From Timema cristinae (taxonomy: Eukaryota; Arthropoda; Insecta; Phasmatodea; Timematidae): 64,000 nucleotides of DNA. The position numbers and the translations under genes are program-made. Where the stretch lies: positions 21,574,716 through 21,638,715 of the forward strand of contig JBCFYV010000100.1 of the NCBI GenBank assembly GCA_039000515.1. The letters are read 5' to 3'. Under the pieces are notes generated by a model that saw only the letters and a list, made by a program, of their open reading frames with translations, searched no databases and was not told the origin of the DNA. Shown here one piece after another: positions 53,460 through 64,000 of the stretch; positions within the stretch are counted from its first letter, which is position 1; each line of letters opens with the position of its first letter.

Positions 53460-53640
53460 TGCCAGCCGGGAGATCGAGGGTCGAATACCAGTCGGGTGTG
53501 TTTAAGGTAATCTTTCCTTAATTTTTTCCCACAAATACGTGTATATTTTCTCAAAAATTCCACGTTCTTTTTTTTCTATAATTGGCATAATAAATATATG
53601 CATATTATTACCTGAATGATACTAGGACACAATAAAAAAA
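53460..53640 (+). mobile_element. B-family SINE, partial
   Basis: 'gggagatcgagggtcgaata' (box B), 'cagtcgggtgtgtttaaggt', 'cccacaaatacgtgtatatt' and a diverged end. Confidence 0.55.
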
Positions 53641-55555
53641 TTAATTGAAATATTATAGACTAAAATTGTTGGTGGCTTCGTTCACATTGAACAATACCAC
53701 AGTGAGAATTCCTTAGTTTTGTTTATATCATCGCAACTTACTGTGGTTTGGGCGTGATTGAGCGACAAACAAAACAACAAATAAAAGGTAGACATTTAAT
53801 TTTTATATAATTAGTAAGGTACAAGTAAAAAGTAAAACTGTGGTTCACATGAGCTAGTTTCCCTAAATAATAATTATAAAACGTTTAAGAGGTTCTTGTT
53901 CCTTCATTTGGTTCCTTCCGCACAGCAATCAGGCAGTAATACTTCACAATATGTCCCAAAGAAAGTGCATGGTTAGTAACAAGTTTTCACTCTTTATGTT
54001 TCTTAGTTCTTTAACTACTTGAATAGGTAGTCACAATGTCCGATGTTATAAGTTCAATATGGTTGGTTAATTAAGTTTAAGATAACTTGCCACTTGCTAT
54101 GTAGTCTAAGGCATTATGATATATATATATATATATTTTTATTTATAATATAAATCACTTGAAGTGTATATCTTGGGTTTCACTAAGTACACTTGAAAAT
54201 AACCACCTTTCTATTTTTCTTGGGTTTGGAATTAAACACACACACTGGAGGAAACAGGGTTGAAGACCTAAATATCTCAATATACAATCAACTCCGGTCA
54301 TAGTGAATCACTTTGTACCCAGTTATTTGGTTAACAATGCCCAAAGTTCACTAAAACTGAGATGTGTTTCCACTAAACTGTAAGTGATAAGGGTAGGAGC
54401 AAACAAAACAAGAGATCACAGTAAGACTAAATTTATTGAAAACTATTTCTTTACATTTAATTAGTCGGCTATGTGCAGTTGCTTGCTCTATAACATTTTA
54501 TTTAATATGTTCTTCCTTTTAATTCTAGAATTAATATATTTGTCTGAATATAATATATCAATGTAAATGTTAGATCAAATCACATAAAGATGATGAAAAT
54601 TACCTATGTGTAAGTTTTATTTGTTAAAGACTCACTATTTTCCTGCTAATGTGAATACAAAACAACCAACACAAAATATAGTTTTTATCTGTATTTAAGA
54701 TTGAAACATACTTTGGAATAATTTGCGCTTTTGATTACTGTTTAAGACCGGATAAAAAAAATTATATATTAATAGTTTGTTAATATTTCCAAACAGCCTT
54801 GTTAGCGAGGAGATTTATGAAGAAGATTTATACATTAGAAGTTAATATGTTTGAATTGTTACAAATTTAAAACACAAATGTAACCAAACTAACTGTAGGT
54901 TTTTTTTGACATGGTTGCGCTCACTGATGAGATAGCGTGATGGTATTTAGCTTAGCTTTTAATCTTAAGAACAAGGAGTACAACAGAAGTCGTCACATTT
55001 ATATCCATTGAGTAATTTTTGGGTTTACTGGAAACAAACAAACAAACAAAATAAATCGAACAACGTACAAACAAATGCAGTTTTGTTATATTATAGATAG
55101 ATATAGATTTGATATTTCAACAAACCAATTTTCTTAAAAACAAATACTTCATATAGCTCAAGTCAAGCTTAAATTGATCTATATGTATAATTTTTATTCA
55201 ATAAATGAATGCGTATTTATGTTTGTAGGATTAAAATTAAACGTTTTTTAATAATGGATGGCCTACAATAGAGATACGCCAGTAATAATAATCGATTTAG
55301 AACACTTATGTATATTATATGTGTGTAGACCAAATTATCTAAATCTCTAATTTTTAGACATTCTTTCCACAGAGATTGGTAAGTAAGAGTAAATAATATA
55401 TAAATACAATATTTTCTTAACGAATAAAAAATCTACAAATATTGCTCAAACTATGTTAATTGGTCATACATTGTAAGAGACATAAATTGATAGATAAATC
55501 TTCATTTAAAAAACTTAACAAATTTACACCACATAATTTTTTTTTTCAATGAATC
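53641..55555. other. AT-rich non-coding stretch
   Basis: 1.9 kb with no supportable gene. A short (TA)n occurs at 54117-54136. It could be intergenic or upstream DNA of the candidate gene at 56.3 kb. Confidence 0.45.
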
Positions 55556-55559
55556 TTAA

Positions 55560-55890
55560 CCGTTTAGTTTTCGTATACTTTAATAGTGCTAATGTGATAA
55601 AGATGAGGAAGATTGAATCTAAGAGAAGATGTACACGCGTTTTCATGGAGGAAAAAATAATAGGGAAAACATTTAAGATGAACCATCTTCAGTACACCCA
55701 ATCAGGATTCAAACCCCGATCCCAAGACTCTCCAACAATAGTGTGGGAAAGAGGAGGATATAATTTAAAGAAATATACCCGAATTTTTTGAAGTGAAAGG
55801 GGGAAAGCATCAAGTAAAAATACACTTCATATCAGGATTCAACTCCAGACCTCCTCATAACAACAAATCAGATTGAAACATTAGCCCACG
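55560..55890 (-). mobile_element. B-family SINE, decayed, possibly two in tandem
   Basis: 'gctaatgtgataaagatgag', 'cacgcgttttcatggaggaa', 'aaccatcttcagtacaccca', box B complement 'aggattcaaaccccgatccc'. A second 'caggattcaactccagacct' and 'cattagcccacgtgaccgcc' follow at 55830-55902. Confidence 0.55.
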
Positions 55891-56329
55891 TGACCGCCTA
55901 AAGGTTTAATAACTACTGTAATTAATTATATTTAAATTAACTGGGGTATCTTTTGATAAAACTTAAATTGAACAATAGCGTCTTCAGAACGTCAAAAGAA
56001 GAATCAATATTATTTGTCTCTCTCCCTGTAGTTTGATCTTGCTGATGAAGGTACAGAGGGGGGAAGGGGGGATGTTCTCACTTTCACCTAGTGGTGGGAC
56101 CACCGCAACATAGGAGACCCCCAGAGCGACAACCAACACACACACACACCCATCCCTAGAAGAGACAAGAAGACAACCAGTTGGCATCTCCCGACAAAGA
56201 AGGGAGTCGAATATCTTCAATCGCGACCCTACTCGGCAACCACTCTTGGGACCAACTCTATCACCTTCGAGTCTATCGTCTCACACAGTCCCCTCAACAG
56301 CTGGATGTGGGTCAGGGGGGCGTCTTACG

Positions 56330-56364
56330 TATAAAACCAGTTGGGTATACCCTCCCGCCTCTCA
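56330..56364 (+). promoter_or_regulatory. Candidate core promoter (TATA box)
   Basis: TATAAAA at 56330-56336 lies in an unusually GC-rich 400-bp island (56040-56430) of an otherwise AT-rich region. A start near 56360-56366 ('cctctcaaacact') would be at the usual distance, though the initiator is weak. A CAGCTG E-box is at about 56298. The assignment depends on the exon model downstream. Confidence 0.35.
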
Positions 56365-56652
56365 AACACTCCGACAAACTCGCCACGGTGAGTGGTGAGA
56401 GTTCTTTTGCCAGCTTGGGGAGTTGAACTGTTTCCATTGGAGACTCTTCTTCACGAACTCACTCTCACATCATTTAGAACACTTTATTTTAATTTTATAA
56501 ACACGTGAAGTGATTTTAAACTTATTAATTTGTTGTTGTTATGGTGGTGGAAGTGTGATATATATTTTTTTATCGTGGACAACAGATCTTGACATCGGGT
56601 CTTATTGGACAAGTGTGAAGTTATTGCGTGTTTTATTATTATTTTTGTCTAG

Positions 56653-56765
56653 AGTTCAGGAACTATACTTCATGTGGGGAAGATAAGAAAATATTAGTTT
56701 CATTGAGCACCTTTGGTTTTGTTCTTTAAAGAAGAAAGAAAATAAACATGACTGGGGAATATGAG
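56653..56765 (+). CDS. Candidate first coding exon of a host gene (MTGEYE...)
   Basis: ATG 56748 in a good context (AAATAAACATGACTG) opens six codons, MTGEYE, ending exactly at a consensus donor GAG|GTGAGT (56766), phase 0. An acceptor with a T-rich tract, 'attattatttttgtctag', ends at 56652. A donor GTGAGT at 56398 could therefore end a non-coding exon 1 (about 56364-56397). Short first coding exons behind a UTR intron are common in insect genes. The protein cannot be identified from six residues. The rest of the gene would lie beyond 56.8 kb, and no second exon is seen before 64 kb. Coding span is 56748-56765. Confidence 0.35.
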
Positions 56766-57560
56766 GTGAGTACATGAAATTATTGTAGATCTTGTTTACA
56801 GAAAAGTTAGTTTTTATTAAGCCGCTTAACTAATATTCAATTTAAACTAATAAGACAATCAATATAAGTGTGCAATGTATCTGAACTATAAAATATTTTA
56901 AATACATCAATCAAGTTTATATTTAAAGAATGTTCACTAATCGAGTTTCTAAATTGAGCATGGAGGATACCCTTAAGAGCACTTATGTTTACTTTTGTAA
57001 AATAAATATAGCTTCTATAATATTATAGGACAATAAATTTGGAAGCCTGATTTTTGAAAAAGCCCTGAATTAAGCTACAAAAAAGGGCTGAAAATATTCA
57101 CCAAGCAGTTACACTTTTTATTTAATGACTTTTGCAAGTTGTTTGACCGAATCTTGTAAATCGTGGTGAACGCGTTTGGATTAAAACAATTATTAATTAC
57201 TAAAAGTATTGAACAAACACATTTTTTAATCATTTTTTAACATTATTTTGCAAATTTGATCTATAAGGAAAACTTCATAGCTCTGATTAAATGGTTGAAC
57301 ATATTTTCAAAAATTCAGCTGGGTCATATTTCTGTATTTTACAGATTATTTTATTTAGCTAATCTAATAATATTAATTAATGATTTATCATAAATATGTA
57401 ACTTTACTCCATATAAGTTTACTGTGAAATAATTTGAATTAATCAAACGTAGAGTTATTTTCCACGAAAGATGTCACCCTAATGGCATATTGTGTAATGG
57501 ATTTTATTCCTAAAATAATTGACTTATCTTGAATAATAATTTGAGGCTTGTGCAAATTTA
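56766..57560. other. AT-rich stretch, possible first intron
   Basis: No coding or repeat signal. If the gene model is right, this begins a long intron. Confidence 0.3.
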
Positions 57561-57569
57561 ATATTTTCA

Positions 57570-58020
57570 ATATTGAATCCGAGTCTTTGTTTACTAGCTC
57601 GAATCGAATCTAAATCGAATAATTCATCATGAAAATGTTTCGAATCGATTATTTTTTATTGGAATATTAGGCTGTATTATATAATATATTTCTAATTAAG
57701 TCCAATAAAAAATAGAGACAATCAAGCTGTCATGAATAGATTTTAAATATTACGATATTCACACGTTTATATGATTAAGTCAAATAATGTATATATATTA
57801 ACATCTTTAAAATGTTAAATAATTCAAATGTTGGACTTTTTAAATAGGATTTTGAATTGAATTATTTTTAACTCGATTCTGTGATCAATTTTATTTAAAA
57901 TCTAAAATTCTATACAAAAATTCAAGTAATAAGATTCGAAATTTTTAATTGAATACGAATCCTAAAATATTCAGATCCATATTAGAAATTTAGAAACTTC
58001 GGCCAGGTTCATTATTTTGT
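57570..58020. repeat. TCGAATC-rich AT element, MITE-like
   Basis: Many copies of TCGAATC/GATTCGA in both orientations ('agctcgaatcgaatctaaat', 'tttcgaatcgattatttttt', 'taataagattcgaaattttt'). It resembles the interior of hAT-type MITEs such as that at 25822-26303. Termini are not resolved. Confidence 0.45.
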
Positions 58021-58580
58021 ATACCTCGATTTGAAATTTCCACCTGATCAATCAATAAATTCATAGCTGGACGTGTTCAGTGTAATGTAAACAATTATAA
58101 GTAAGAATTACAGCTTAGAAAGTGTTTTAGTTGACTATTGGCGGCCGGCCAGGTGTCACGTGATATTTTGGTAGTTTTAAATGCCTTTCGGCGAATTGCA
58201 TTGGGTTGAAACGTGTTCTATGACGGCTGGATGAAGCGTTGAACTTTCATAAACTTTCAACACTCACCTAAAAGATGAACACCCTAAAAACGTTGTTATT
58301 AGGTTTCCAAAGGTCTACAAATAAATTTGATTTTTTGAAAATTGATGATGAATGTGGTTGAAAATATTAACAAAACCTTTTTTGTAAGAGATTTAAATTG
58401 GTTTTTAAAAGTAGGATACCTCAAAATTAAGATAGAACATCCAAATAGTTTTATTTTGGTTAGTAAAGTGTATCCCTAAATTGCCAATCTGAAATATGGC
58501 TTTTGAAAAACATGGTTGTATCTGTTTTCCTGTAACAAATAGTTTATTCTATATTGCTTTTCAGATACTTTTTACTATCA
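58021..58580. other. AT-rich non-coding stretch
   Basis: Nothing recognisable. Confidence 0.4.
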
Positions 58581-58581
58581 A

Positions 58582-58800
58582 AACTTTTCTTAAACCTTTC
58601 CTTCACCTCTGACAAGACATCTTGTGAATGTGTGGAATGCCAGGCCTCCACCGTGGTTCGGATTCCACGTTAAACTGTAGGTCCTCCATTTCATCTCACA
58701 ATCACCTACCATTACACATTAGCGTAAGTGAGTATAACCCGAACGGGTAGTAAGACGCGGTGCTAATAATAAACAACAATAATAATACAACTTTTCTTAA
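58582..58800 (+). mobile_element. 5'-truncated A-family SINE with perfect duplication
   Basis: It starts in the body ('cctttccttcacctctgaca') and runs through 'ggcctccaccgtggttcgga' to GTATAACCCGAACGGGTAGT and an AAT/AAC-rich tail. The 12-bp duplications AACTTTTCTTAA lie at 58582-58593 and 58789-58800. It shares the 'acaagacatcttgtgaatg' deletion subtype with 26844 and 34479. Confidence 0.93.
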
Positions 58801-58879
58801 TGTTTACATCGATGGACACGCAGACTAAGGAATCAGTATCGTATAGTGTAGCTTGTTAGCTTGTGTAGCTTGTTAATGT

Positions 58880-59000
58880 AGCTGGTAGCTTGTGGTTAAA
58901 CCCTGTTTGGCATAGTGAGGTGAATTTTTTTCTACATGGCTTCCCACTCTACCTCAACGCAAATGCAATTAACCCAAATTTAAATTCAACCCTTCTCATC
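58880..59000 (+). mobile_element. B-family SINE fragment
   Basis: 'tggcatagtgaggtgaattt', 'ggcttcccactctacctcaa' and 'cgcaaatgcaattaaccc' match the family body. Confidence 0.5.
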
Positions 59001-60155
59001 CATTCACCATAAACTTAGATATACAGATATCCCAAATAGTTTTGTTAATCATTATTTTGGTTCAAGGTATTTATTGTATAACTGAGACACAAATATTGGG
59101 GAAGTATCTATTCTAGAGTTTTAGTAAGTTTAAGCTAAATTGGAGAGGGAAATACCCATCCAAGTATGATACATATCTAACTAGTGTTTCTTTTATATTT
59201 TAAAAAGAAATAAAGTTACGGAGCACAGCAGAGAGACGACAAATATATACCCGTTAGTCGCAAAATCCTAATTTCTAAAATAGTTATTGTCATACATATT
59301 AACTGAGCTATACAATTAACGTTACGCTACTTCCAAACGCTTAAAATTATTTGATTTACCAACATCTGGATCTATTTATAAGTAAACTCCGACTCAATCT
59401 TAGCTTCCACTGGTTTTAACATCACATTATGGATGAATTTATACACAACTAGAATTAATCTAGTCTCTACATGGTAGTAGGCCATCTTAAGGCCCTTGGC
59501 CCTGTGGAGTTCAAGTCTAAAACCTATTTTGTAGTATGTGGGTGGGAGGGTGAGAGGCGTGGCGTGGCTTCACAACCGACCAAAGTATCCTTCCGCGCCA
59601 ACAAGAACAGATGGGTCACGGAAACCGTAGATGGCGCTAGCTACAGGACAGGAATTGCGGAAAAATCTTACTTTTGGAAATATCAGTTTTCTCGAGAACG
59701 AGTGAAATTTTTATGTTAATATTTTCAACGCCCCTTCTATGATAATGTATCGATGTTTATTAATGTTTAAATTTTTTATTTTTTGTTATGAAGCCAACAG
59801 TTTTTTATTGAAAAATGCCAATTTTATCGATATTTGATCACTATTAAAAATATAGAGGAGATGTGTATATAAAAAAATAGAACTCAATCAACATGCTTCT
59901 ATTCGTGAACAAACCGTTTCCAAAAATAAAATTGTAAAACAATAAAAATTCTTGAAGATAACCGTTTGTTCCCCCACGACAAATGAAAAGGGCCAATCCC
60001 TAAAGTGACACTCATTACAGCTCCCGACCACAAATGAGGTTGAGATAGAGACGAGAGTCTATTCAGGACTGATATCAAAGAAATAACAATAACAAGGATT
60101 CTTTTTTAATTTCTCATTCACAGTATTGTTATAAAATAAGGCTCCAACCTATTCT
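59001..60155. other. Mostly AT-rich non-coding stretch
   Basis: An 82-codon frame at 59471-59719 lies in a GC-richer patch ('gtgggagggtgagaggcgtg', 'gtagatggcgctagctacag') but has no recognised domain or splice context. Confidence 0.4.
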
Positions 60156-60159
60156 GGTC

Positions 60160-60265
60160 TGGTTTCCCAGTGAGGATGGATAATGGTTTGATTCCCAGCT
60201 AGGTGTACCAAGAGTGGGACATCCTAAATGGTTTTCCACTCATCTATTGGTTTTATAACATCCCA
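60160..60265 (+). mobile_element. B-family SINE fragment
   Basis: 'ggtttgattcccagctaggt', 'gtaccaagagtgggacatcc' and 'aaatggttttccactcatct' match box B and the body. Confidence 0.5.
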
Positions 60266-60570
60266 ACGACGTTTAAGATAATATGATAGATATATTCTAT
60301 ACATTGAATTTAATCTTTGAAGATAGAATCTCTTTATAAATTATACAGAATACAAGTTTCTAGTAATACCACAATATTTCATGCTGCGTCTATTTTTAGC
60401 AGTGGCTTGTTAATTCGAGCTCTGCCATCTATCGTAATGACTACAGTAGGACTCTGGAAGAAAGGAACTTTTAGAAACTGAAAACATTGTTCACACCGTT
60501 CAACATTGGTAAGGTTTTACTTTATTACTAGTATTATTTCACATTGATATTATCTTGGAAAGGTTCTTTT

Positions 60571-60813
60571 TATCACTGCACCTTACTACCATTCGGGCTA
60601 TACGCTTATATACTTTGTATGTTAAAGGTTTTAGAGATTATTAAAGTTATATTCAAAAGGAATGTACCCACATTTGCGAGGAGATAAAGTAGAAAACAAT
60701 TTTGGAATCATCACTATCAGTACACCCTACAGATATTCGAACCTCGATCTCCCAGTTATCGGTGGTTTAATTTGCTGTGGCGGTAACGTGTTAGACCACG
60801 CGGCCACCGAAGC
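60571..60813 (-). mobile_element. B-family SINE, near full length
   Basis: Tail 'tcactgcaccttactaccat' and 'tcgggctatacgc', body 'ccacatttgcgaggagataa', box B complement GATATTCGAACCTCGATCTC. A well-preserved class II tRNA-like head ends 'gttagaccacgcggccaccg'. Confidence 0.75.
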
Positions 60814-60889
60814 GATATTTACGGAAGGTTAAAGTTGCAGATCACATGTCTGTACATATACATATATACATAAATATAACCAATTTATT

Positions 60890-61095
60890 TTACTATTTAA
60901 CCCCTTGTTCAGGTTATACGAATAAATGATAATGACTATAATGAGTTAGGGATGAGGAAGGAAGCATTTTAGAGGTAATATACCCGTATTTGCGTGAAAG
61001 AAGAACGGGAAACCATGTAGGAAAAACCACCCTCAGTAGACCCGACCATGATTCAAACCCCGATCTCCCCGTCTTTAGCAGTCCAGTCTAATACG
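60890..61095 (-). mobile_element. B-family SINE
   Basis: 'accccttgttcaggttatac', 'gtatttgcgtgaaagaagaa', 'aaaaaccaccctcagtagac', box B complement 'tgattcaaaccccgatctcc', head 'ttagcagtccagtctaatac'. Confidence 0.7.
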
Positions 61096-61104
61096 TCTTG
61101 AACC

Positions 61105-61675
61105 TGGGGTTCTTAACCTTCTTACGATTACAGACCCCAATATGTCACCATATCCACTTCTCCAGACTGTCTAAACAATCATCATCGCCAGTCCTATGAG
61201 GCTTGTGGCTCTATAGTAGTATAATATAGTTAAATAATAAAATGTCAAACTCAATTCTTCGATACATCGATACCCTCGATTCTTATTCGTATCGAAAGAA
61301 TCGATAATCGGTCTTAATATTACGATTCTCGATACTTTCGATTCTTAGCTCTCATTGAAAGTACTGACAACTAAGCAAAACGGAAAAATCCTAAATGAGT
61401 AATAATCGATTATTTCTATACTAATTTGTGTGCTGTTAGTTGCTATATATTTTGATTCAATTAATGACACTATTAGGTGAAAAAAACTTGTGGTTTTAGT
61501 TGTGTTTTTTTTTTTGCTATGTTATGAAGTTGAATAAATTTGTTTATATATAAGATAGAAAAAATAATGAAACCGGAAATTTTCAAGAATCGAAAAATTG
61601 AGGTCGAACTTAAGAATCCGAATTGATAATCGGAATCTAGAAAAACGGCTACCGTGACGTCTCTAGTTTTATATG
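61105..61675. repeat. TCGAT-rich, MITE-like region
   Basis: 'tggggttcttaaccttctta' near 61106 resembles a hAT-type terminus. A block of ATCGATAC/GTATCGA motifs lies at 61258-61345, and 'accgtgacgtctctagt' at 61652-61668 resembles a MITE terminus. Boundaries and the number of elements are uncertain. Confidence 0.4.
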
Positions 61676-62845
61676 ATCATACCTTGGGATTTATTTTTCG
61701 TTTTAAATTTAAATAATCTACTGGGGACTGATTTATTATTTAAAATTGATACATATGAAGTGTTTGACATGAAGAATAATATATGTGTGTGGCGTTCTTT
61801 TTTAATGATTGAGAGTAAGTTAATGATGAAGAATTTTTTTTAATGGTTAACTTACAAGTTTCGTTTGAAATTTATATTCAAATATTGTTTCATTTGATTA
61901 CTAGAATAAAGTTTGTTTTTATGAGGAAACCTTATAAGGAATAGTTTTCTGAAAACAGATTTTTATTATTTTGTTCCGAATACCACCAGACTATAATTAT
62001 TAGAAAGTATTTACGATTGGATCGTAGCATTCATTTAAAGCCATTATGTGACCATTTTAATAAAACACTGTATTTTTAAGAGACTAATAACCTCACATTC
62101 TTGAGGTTTGTACCATTTCCGTGTTAAGAAATAGAGAGATATTACACAAGATTCGTTAATTATTTTGTTGTTCCTAATTATATACATGCATGAGTAATTG
62201 TTAGACGTTGCTATAGGGAGAAAATAAAAGCTTGTTTTTAATTGTGTTTTTACAGGCCCATGAATAGCAATTCAGTTATATTTATGGAATAGTAACCATT
62301 CCCATAATGACAGTTATTTATACATCCAGTTGCCATAAAACCTTCGAAATTTAAAGTAAAAAACATAGGGTTAATGAACTCTTACTTTTTCAATGTATGT
62401 ACGCGGGATTTAAAAAAAAACTAATGAGTGAATAATTGTAAGGCTACTGAATTTGAAGCATAATTAACACAAAATAAAATAATGTTATCGACAAATTATT
62501 ATAAAATAGTTGGCTACCATCTACTTAAAAGCAAACTTTAGAATATTAACATATTAAAATTTGGCTCTTCGCTCAAATAAGCTTATGGTGGTTGTAATAT
62601 CTTCAATTTAAACCCTAATTTAACATGTAACATTTTTGAATGATAAATAATTAAAATTAATAAACAAAGGTTTTGTTTGAATTTTTAAATTGCATTTTTA
62701 ATGTGATAAACAAATATCTAATGTTTTTAACAACGTTTTTGATCAAATGTTGCCCCAGATTGATTAAAACAAAACTATGACATGTTTAATGTATGTTGTT
62801 TTCATTAAGTTTTGAAAGTTAATTAAATTATGAATATATAAAAAA
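61676..62845. other. AT-rich non-coding stretch
   Basis: 1.2 kb with nothing that I can support. Confidence 0.45.
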
Positions 62846-62847
62846 AT

Positions 62848-62990
62848 ACGGTTGGTTGGGTTTGAACCTATGAACAGTGCTAAATCATTCAAGAAAATAA
62901 CCTCAATATACTTGGCAGGAGTTTGAGCCTCGATTTCCTTATCACCATATAGCTAGACTATCTTAGCCCTCATGACCAGCTATGCAGGTT
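62848..62990 (-). mobile_element. B-family SINE, decayed
   Basis: 'aaaataacctcaatatactt', 'ggcaggagtttgagcctcga' (box B complement) and 'tagctagactatcttagccc', 'tcatgacc'. Confidence 0.5.
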
Positions 62991-63339
62991 AGTAATAGTA
63001 AATATATACACTGCCTCTATTTTATAGTTTTATAAGTCAAGAAAATGTTCGTAGAAATCCTGAGTATTAAATTAAACTATAAATATATTTTATATTAATG
63101 ATAGTGTAATCAACATGGCCTAAATTTAGGTGTGTGTTTTTTAACATTCATTATGTTCTGGATTTTGAATGACAAAAAGAATTTTGCGATGTGTTGCGAT
63201 TAGCTAGTAAACAAATAAGACCTATGCACTGACAACATAAACAGTGTATCAGCATTCCTCAAGGTAAATCAGGCTATAAACCAGGTTAAACGGTAGTGTA
63301 TCCCAACTAACAGGACTGGCCAATCACCATCGAGTCTGC

Positions 63340-63480
63340 GTCACCCTGCCCGTTTAGGTGGCTACGTGGTTTAATACGCCGGATCATCAGTATGTGTATT
63401 GGAGTGATACTGTCGAGCCCAGCGTACCATAGTTCATAACCGCTTAGGATCGTCTAGAGGTCAGTCAGGCCATTGGTTAA
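63340..63480 (+). mobile_element. B-family SINE head fragment
   Basis: 'aggtggctacgtggtttaat' followed by 'acgcc' matches the class II tRNA-like head. The rest is diverged. Confidence 0.4.
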
Positions 63481-63774
63481 GCATTCCTTGCGTACTTCTT
63501 TCTGTCACGAGCGTCTAAGTAAATCTATTCACTTTTTTCATATCTTCTAATAGTTATTATCATGTTTTGTAATAGAATATAGTGTACAATAAAAACAAAA
63601 AACAAGCCGGACGTCAATTACGAACCCACACAATAAGAATCCAGTCACTTCCCCCATCTTCAGCCGCAACCCATCCTGACAACTCAGGCCCACATACGGA
63701 ATAGGGAGGAGATAGTAGTAATGACAGCCCACGCCACGCCGGTGCGTCATACGTGGACAAACTTATCAGTCTCA

Positions 63775-63945
63775 TCTTTTCTGGTTTGCCAGTAAGGGGG
63801 GTGTCAGTTTTCAAAAGGCTGAGTGTACAAACGTATTTTTTATCTAACTATTTTCCACTCTCCTTTCCCGTATATGCTGGAACATTTCTTATTAATTCTA
63901 CCTTACTTATACCCACTCCATTAGTGTAACGTCGTGGTTAGCCTA
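63775..63945 (+). mobile_element. B-family SINE fragment
   Basis: 'attttccactctcctttccc', 'gtatatgctggaacatttct', 'tctaccttacttatacccac' and 'tccattagtgtaacgtcgtg' match the body. The tail is incomplete. Confidence 0.5.
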
Positions 63946-64000
63946 TTAAGGAATGGAACATGGGAAAAATAAAAAAGATTAAATTAAGAATGTATGTGTG

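Larger units (their letters stand above)
51850..53460 (+). repeat. Uncharacterised 1.6-kb dispersed repeat, copy 2
   Basis: Collinear with 28610-30150: 'accaggcccggtaccagggg', about 54-57-bp tandem units at 52060-52610 ('ttggatgcttctagaagcta' then 'tttagagtgg'), then 'acataactgaacattgaaat', 'ttgcctgactttcttcacgc' and 'caagtatggatggacatctt', ending 'ggtaccaatagtgcc'. It holds the GATGAT-tailed LINE fragment (52720-52812) and a 45-bp SINE-tail insertion (53156-53200). It lacks the MITE of copy 1. Confidence 0.75.

Noticed and set aside
59471..59719. 82-codon open frame
   Set aside because: No domain and no splice or start context. Composition changes abruptly along it. It is probably chance in a GC-richer patch.

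Overview
The window looks like arthropod, most likely insect, nuclear DNA from a large, AT-rich, repeat-laden genome. The grounds are a Jockey-clade non-LTR retrotransposon (a clade known mainly from arthropods), many tRNA-derived SINEs, a pogo-like element with a psq helix-turn-helix, hAT/piggyBac/mariner-type MITEs, a TGTTGCCCGCGGC...CAGTCAGTCAGT repeat that I associate with arthropod genomes, and intron-style splice signals. I cannot name the species. No complete host protein-coding gene can be supported. The best host candidate is a TATA-box promoter with a short first coding exon near 56.3-56.8 kb, whose remainder would lie beyond the window.

Layout. 0-8.5 kb: SINEs, a decayed non-LTR reverse-transcriptase relic (2.55-3.83 kb) and a TTAA-flanked MITE. 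8.6-9.3 kb: a 24-bp minisatellite. 9.43-17.16 kb: an 88-bp satellite (12 + 20 units) split by a near-full-length Jockey element (10495-15369) with intact ORF1 and an ORF2 carrying two single-base frameshifts. 17.2-30.5 kb: a broken coding-like remnant, truncated SINEs, several inverted-repeat elements, a second TTAA MITE, and the first copy of a roughly 1.6-kb repeat. 30.6-32.4 kb: a SINE whose tail was hit by a 1.5-kb pogo-like transposon encoding an intact 116-aa psq-PHD protein with no DDE catalytic domain. 32.8-37.3 kb: SINEs, one inside another. 37.7-40.3 kb: a hAT-like shell filled with other insertions. 41-48 kb: further SINE families, a possible orphan exon and the arthropod repeat. 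48.5-50.3 kb: a long 10-bp tandem array inside a MITE-like pair of ends. 51.9-53.5 kb: the second copy of the 1.6-kb repeat. 53.5-64 kb: mostly AT-rich non-coding DNA, the candidate gene 5' end, and decayed SINEs.

How the parts relate. SINE families with different tRNA-like heads share one 3' tail (core CCGAACGGGTAGTAAGACG), consistent with mobilisation by a common LINE machinery that recognises the tail. Two insertions consist of the last 45 bp of that tail alone, each between perfect duplications. The pogo-like element carries seven copies of a GGTAATACCGATCA-like site, two of them in its terminal repeats, which is what its DNA-binding psq-PHD product might recognise. Most other open reading frames are chance or repeat-derived.
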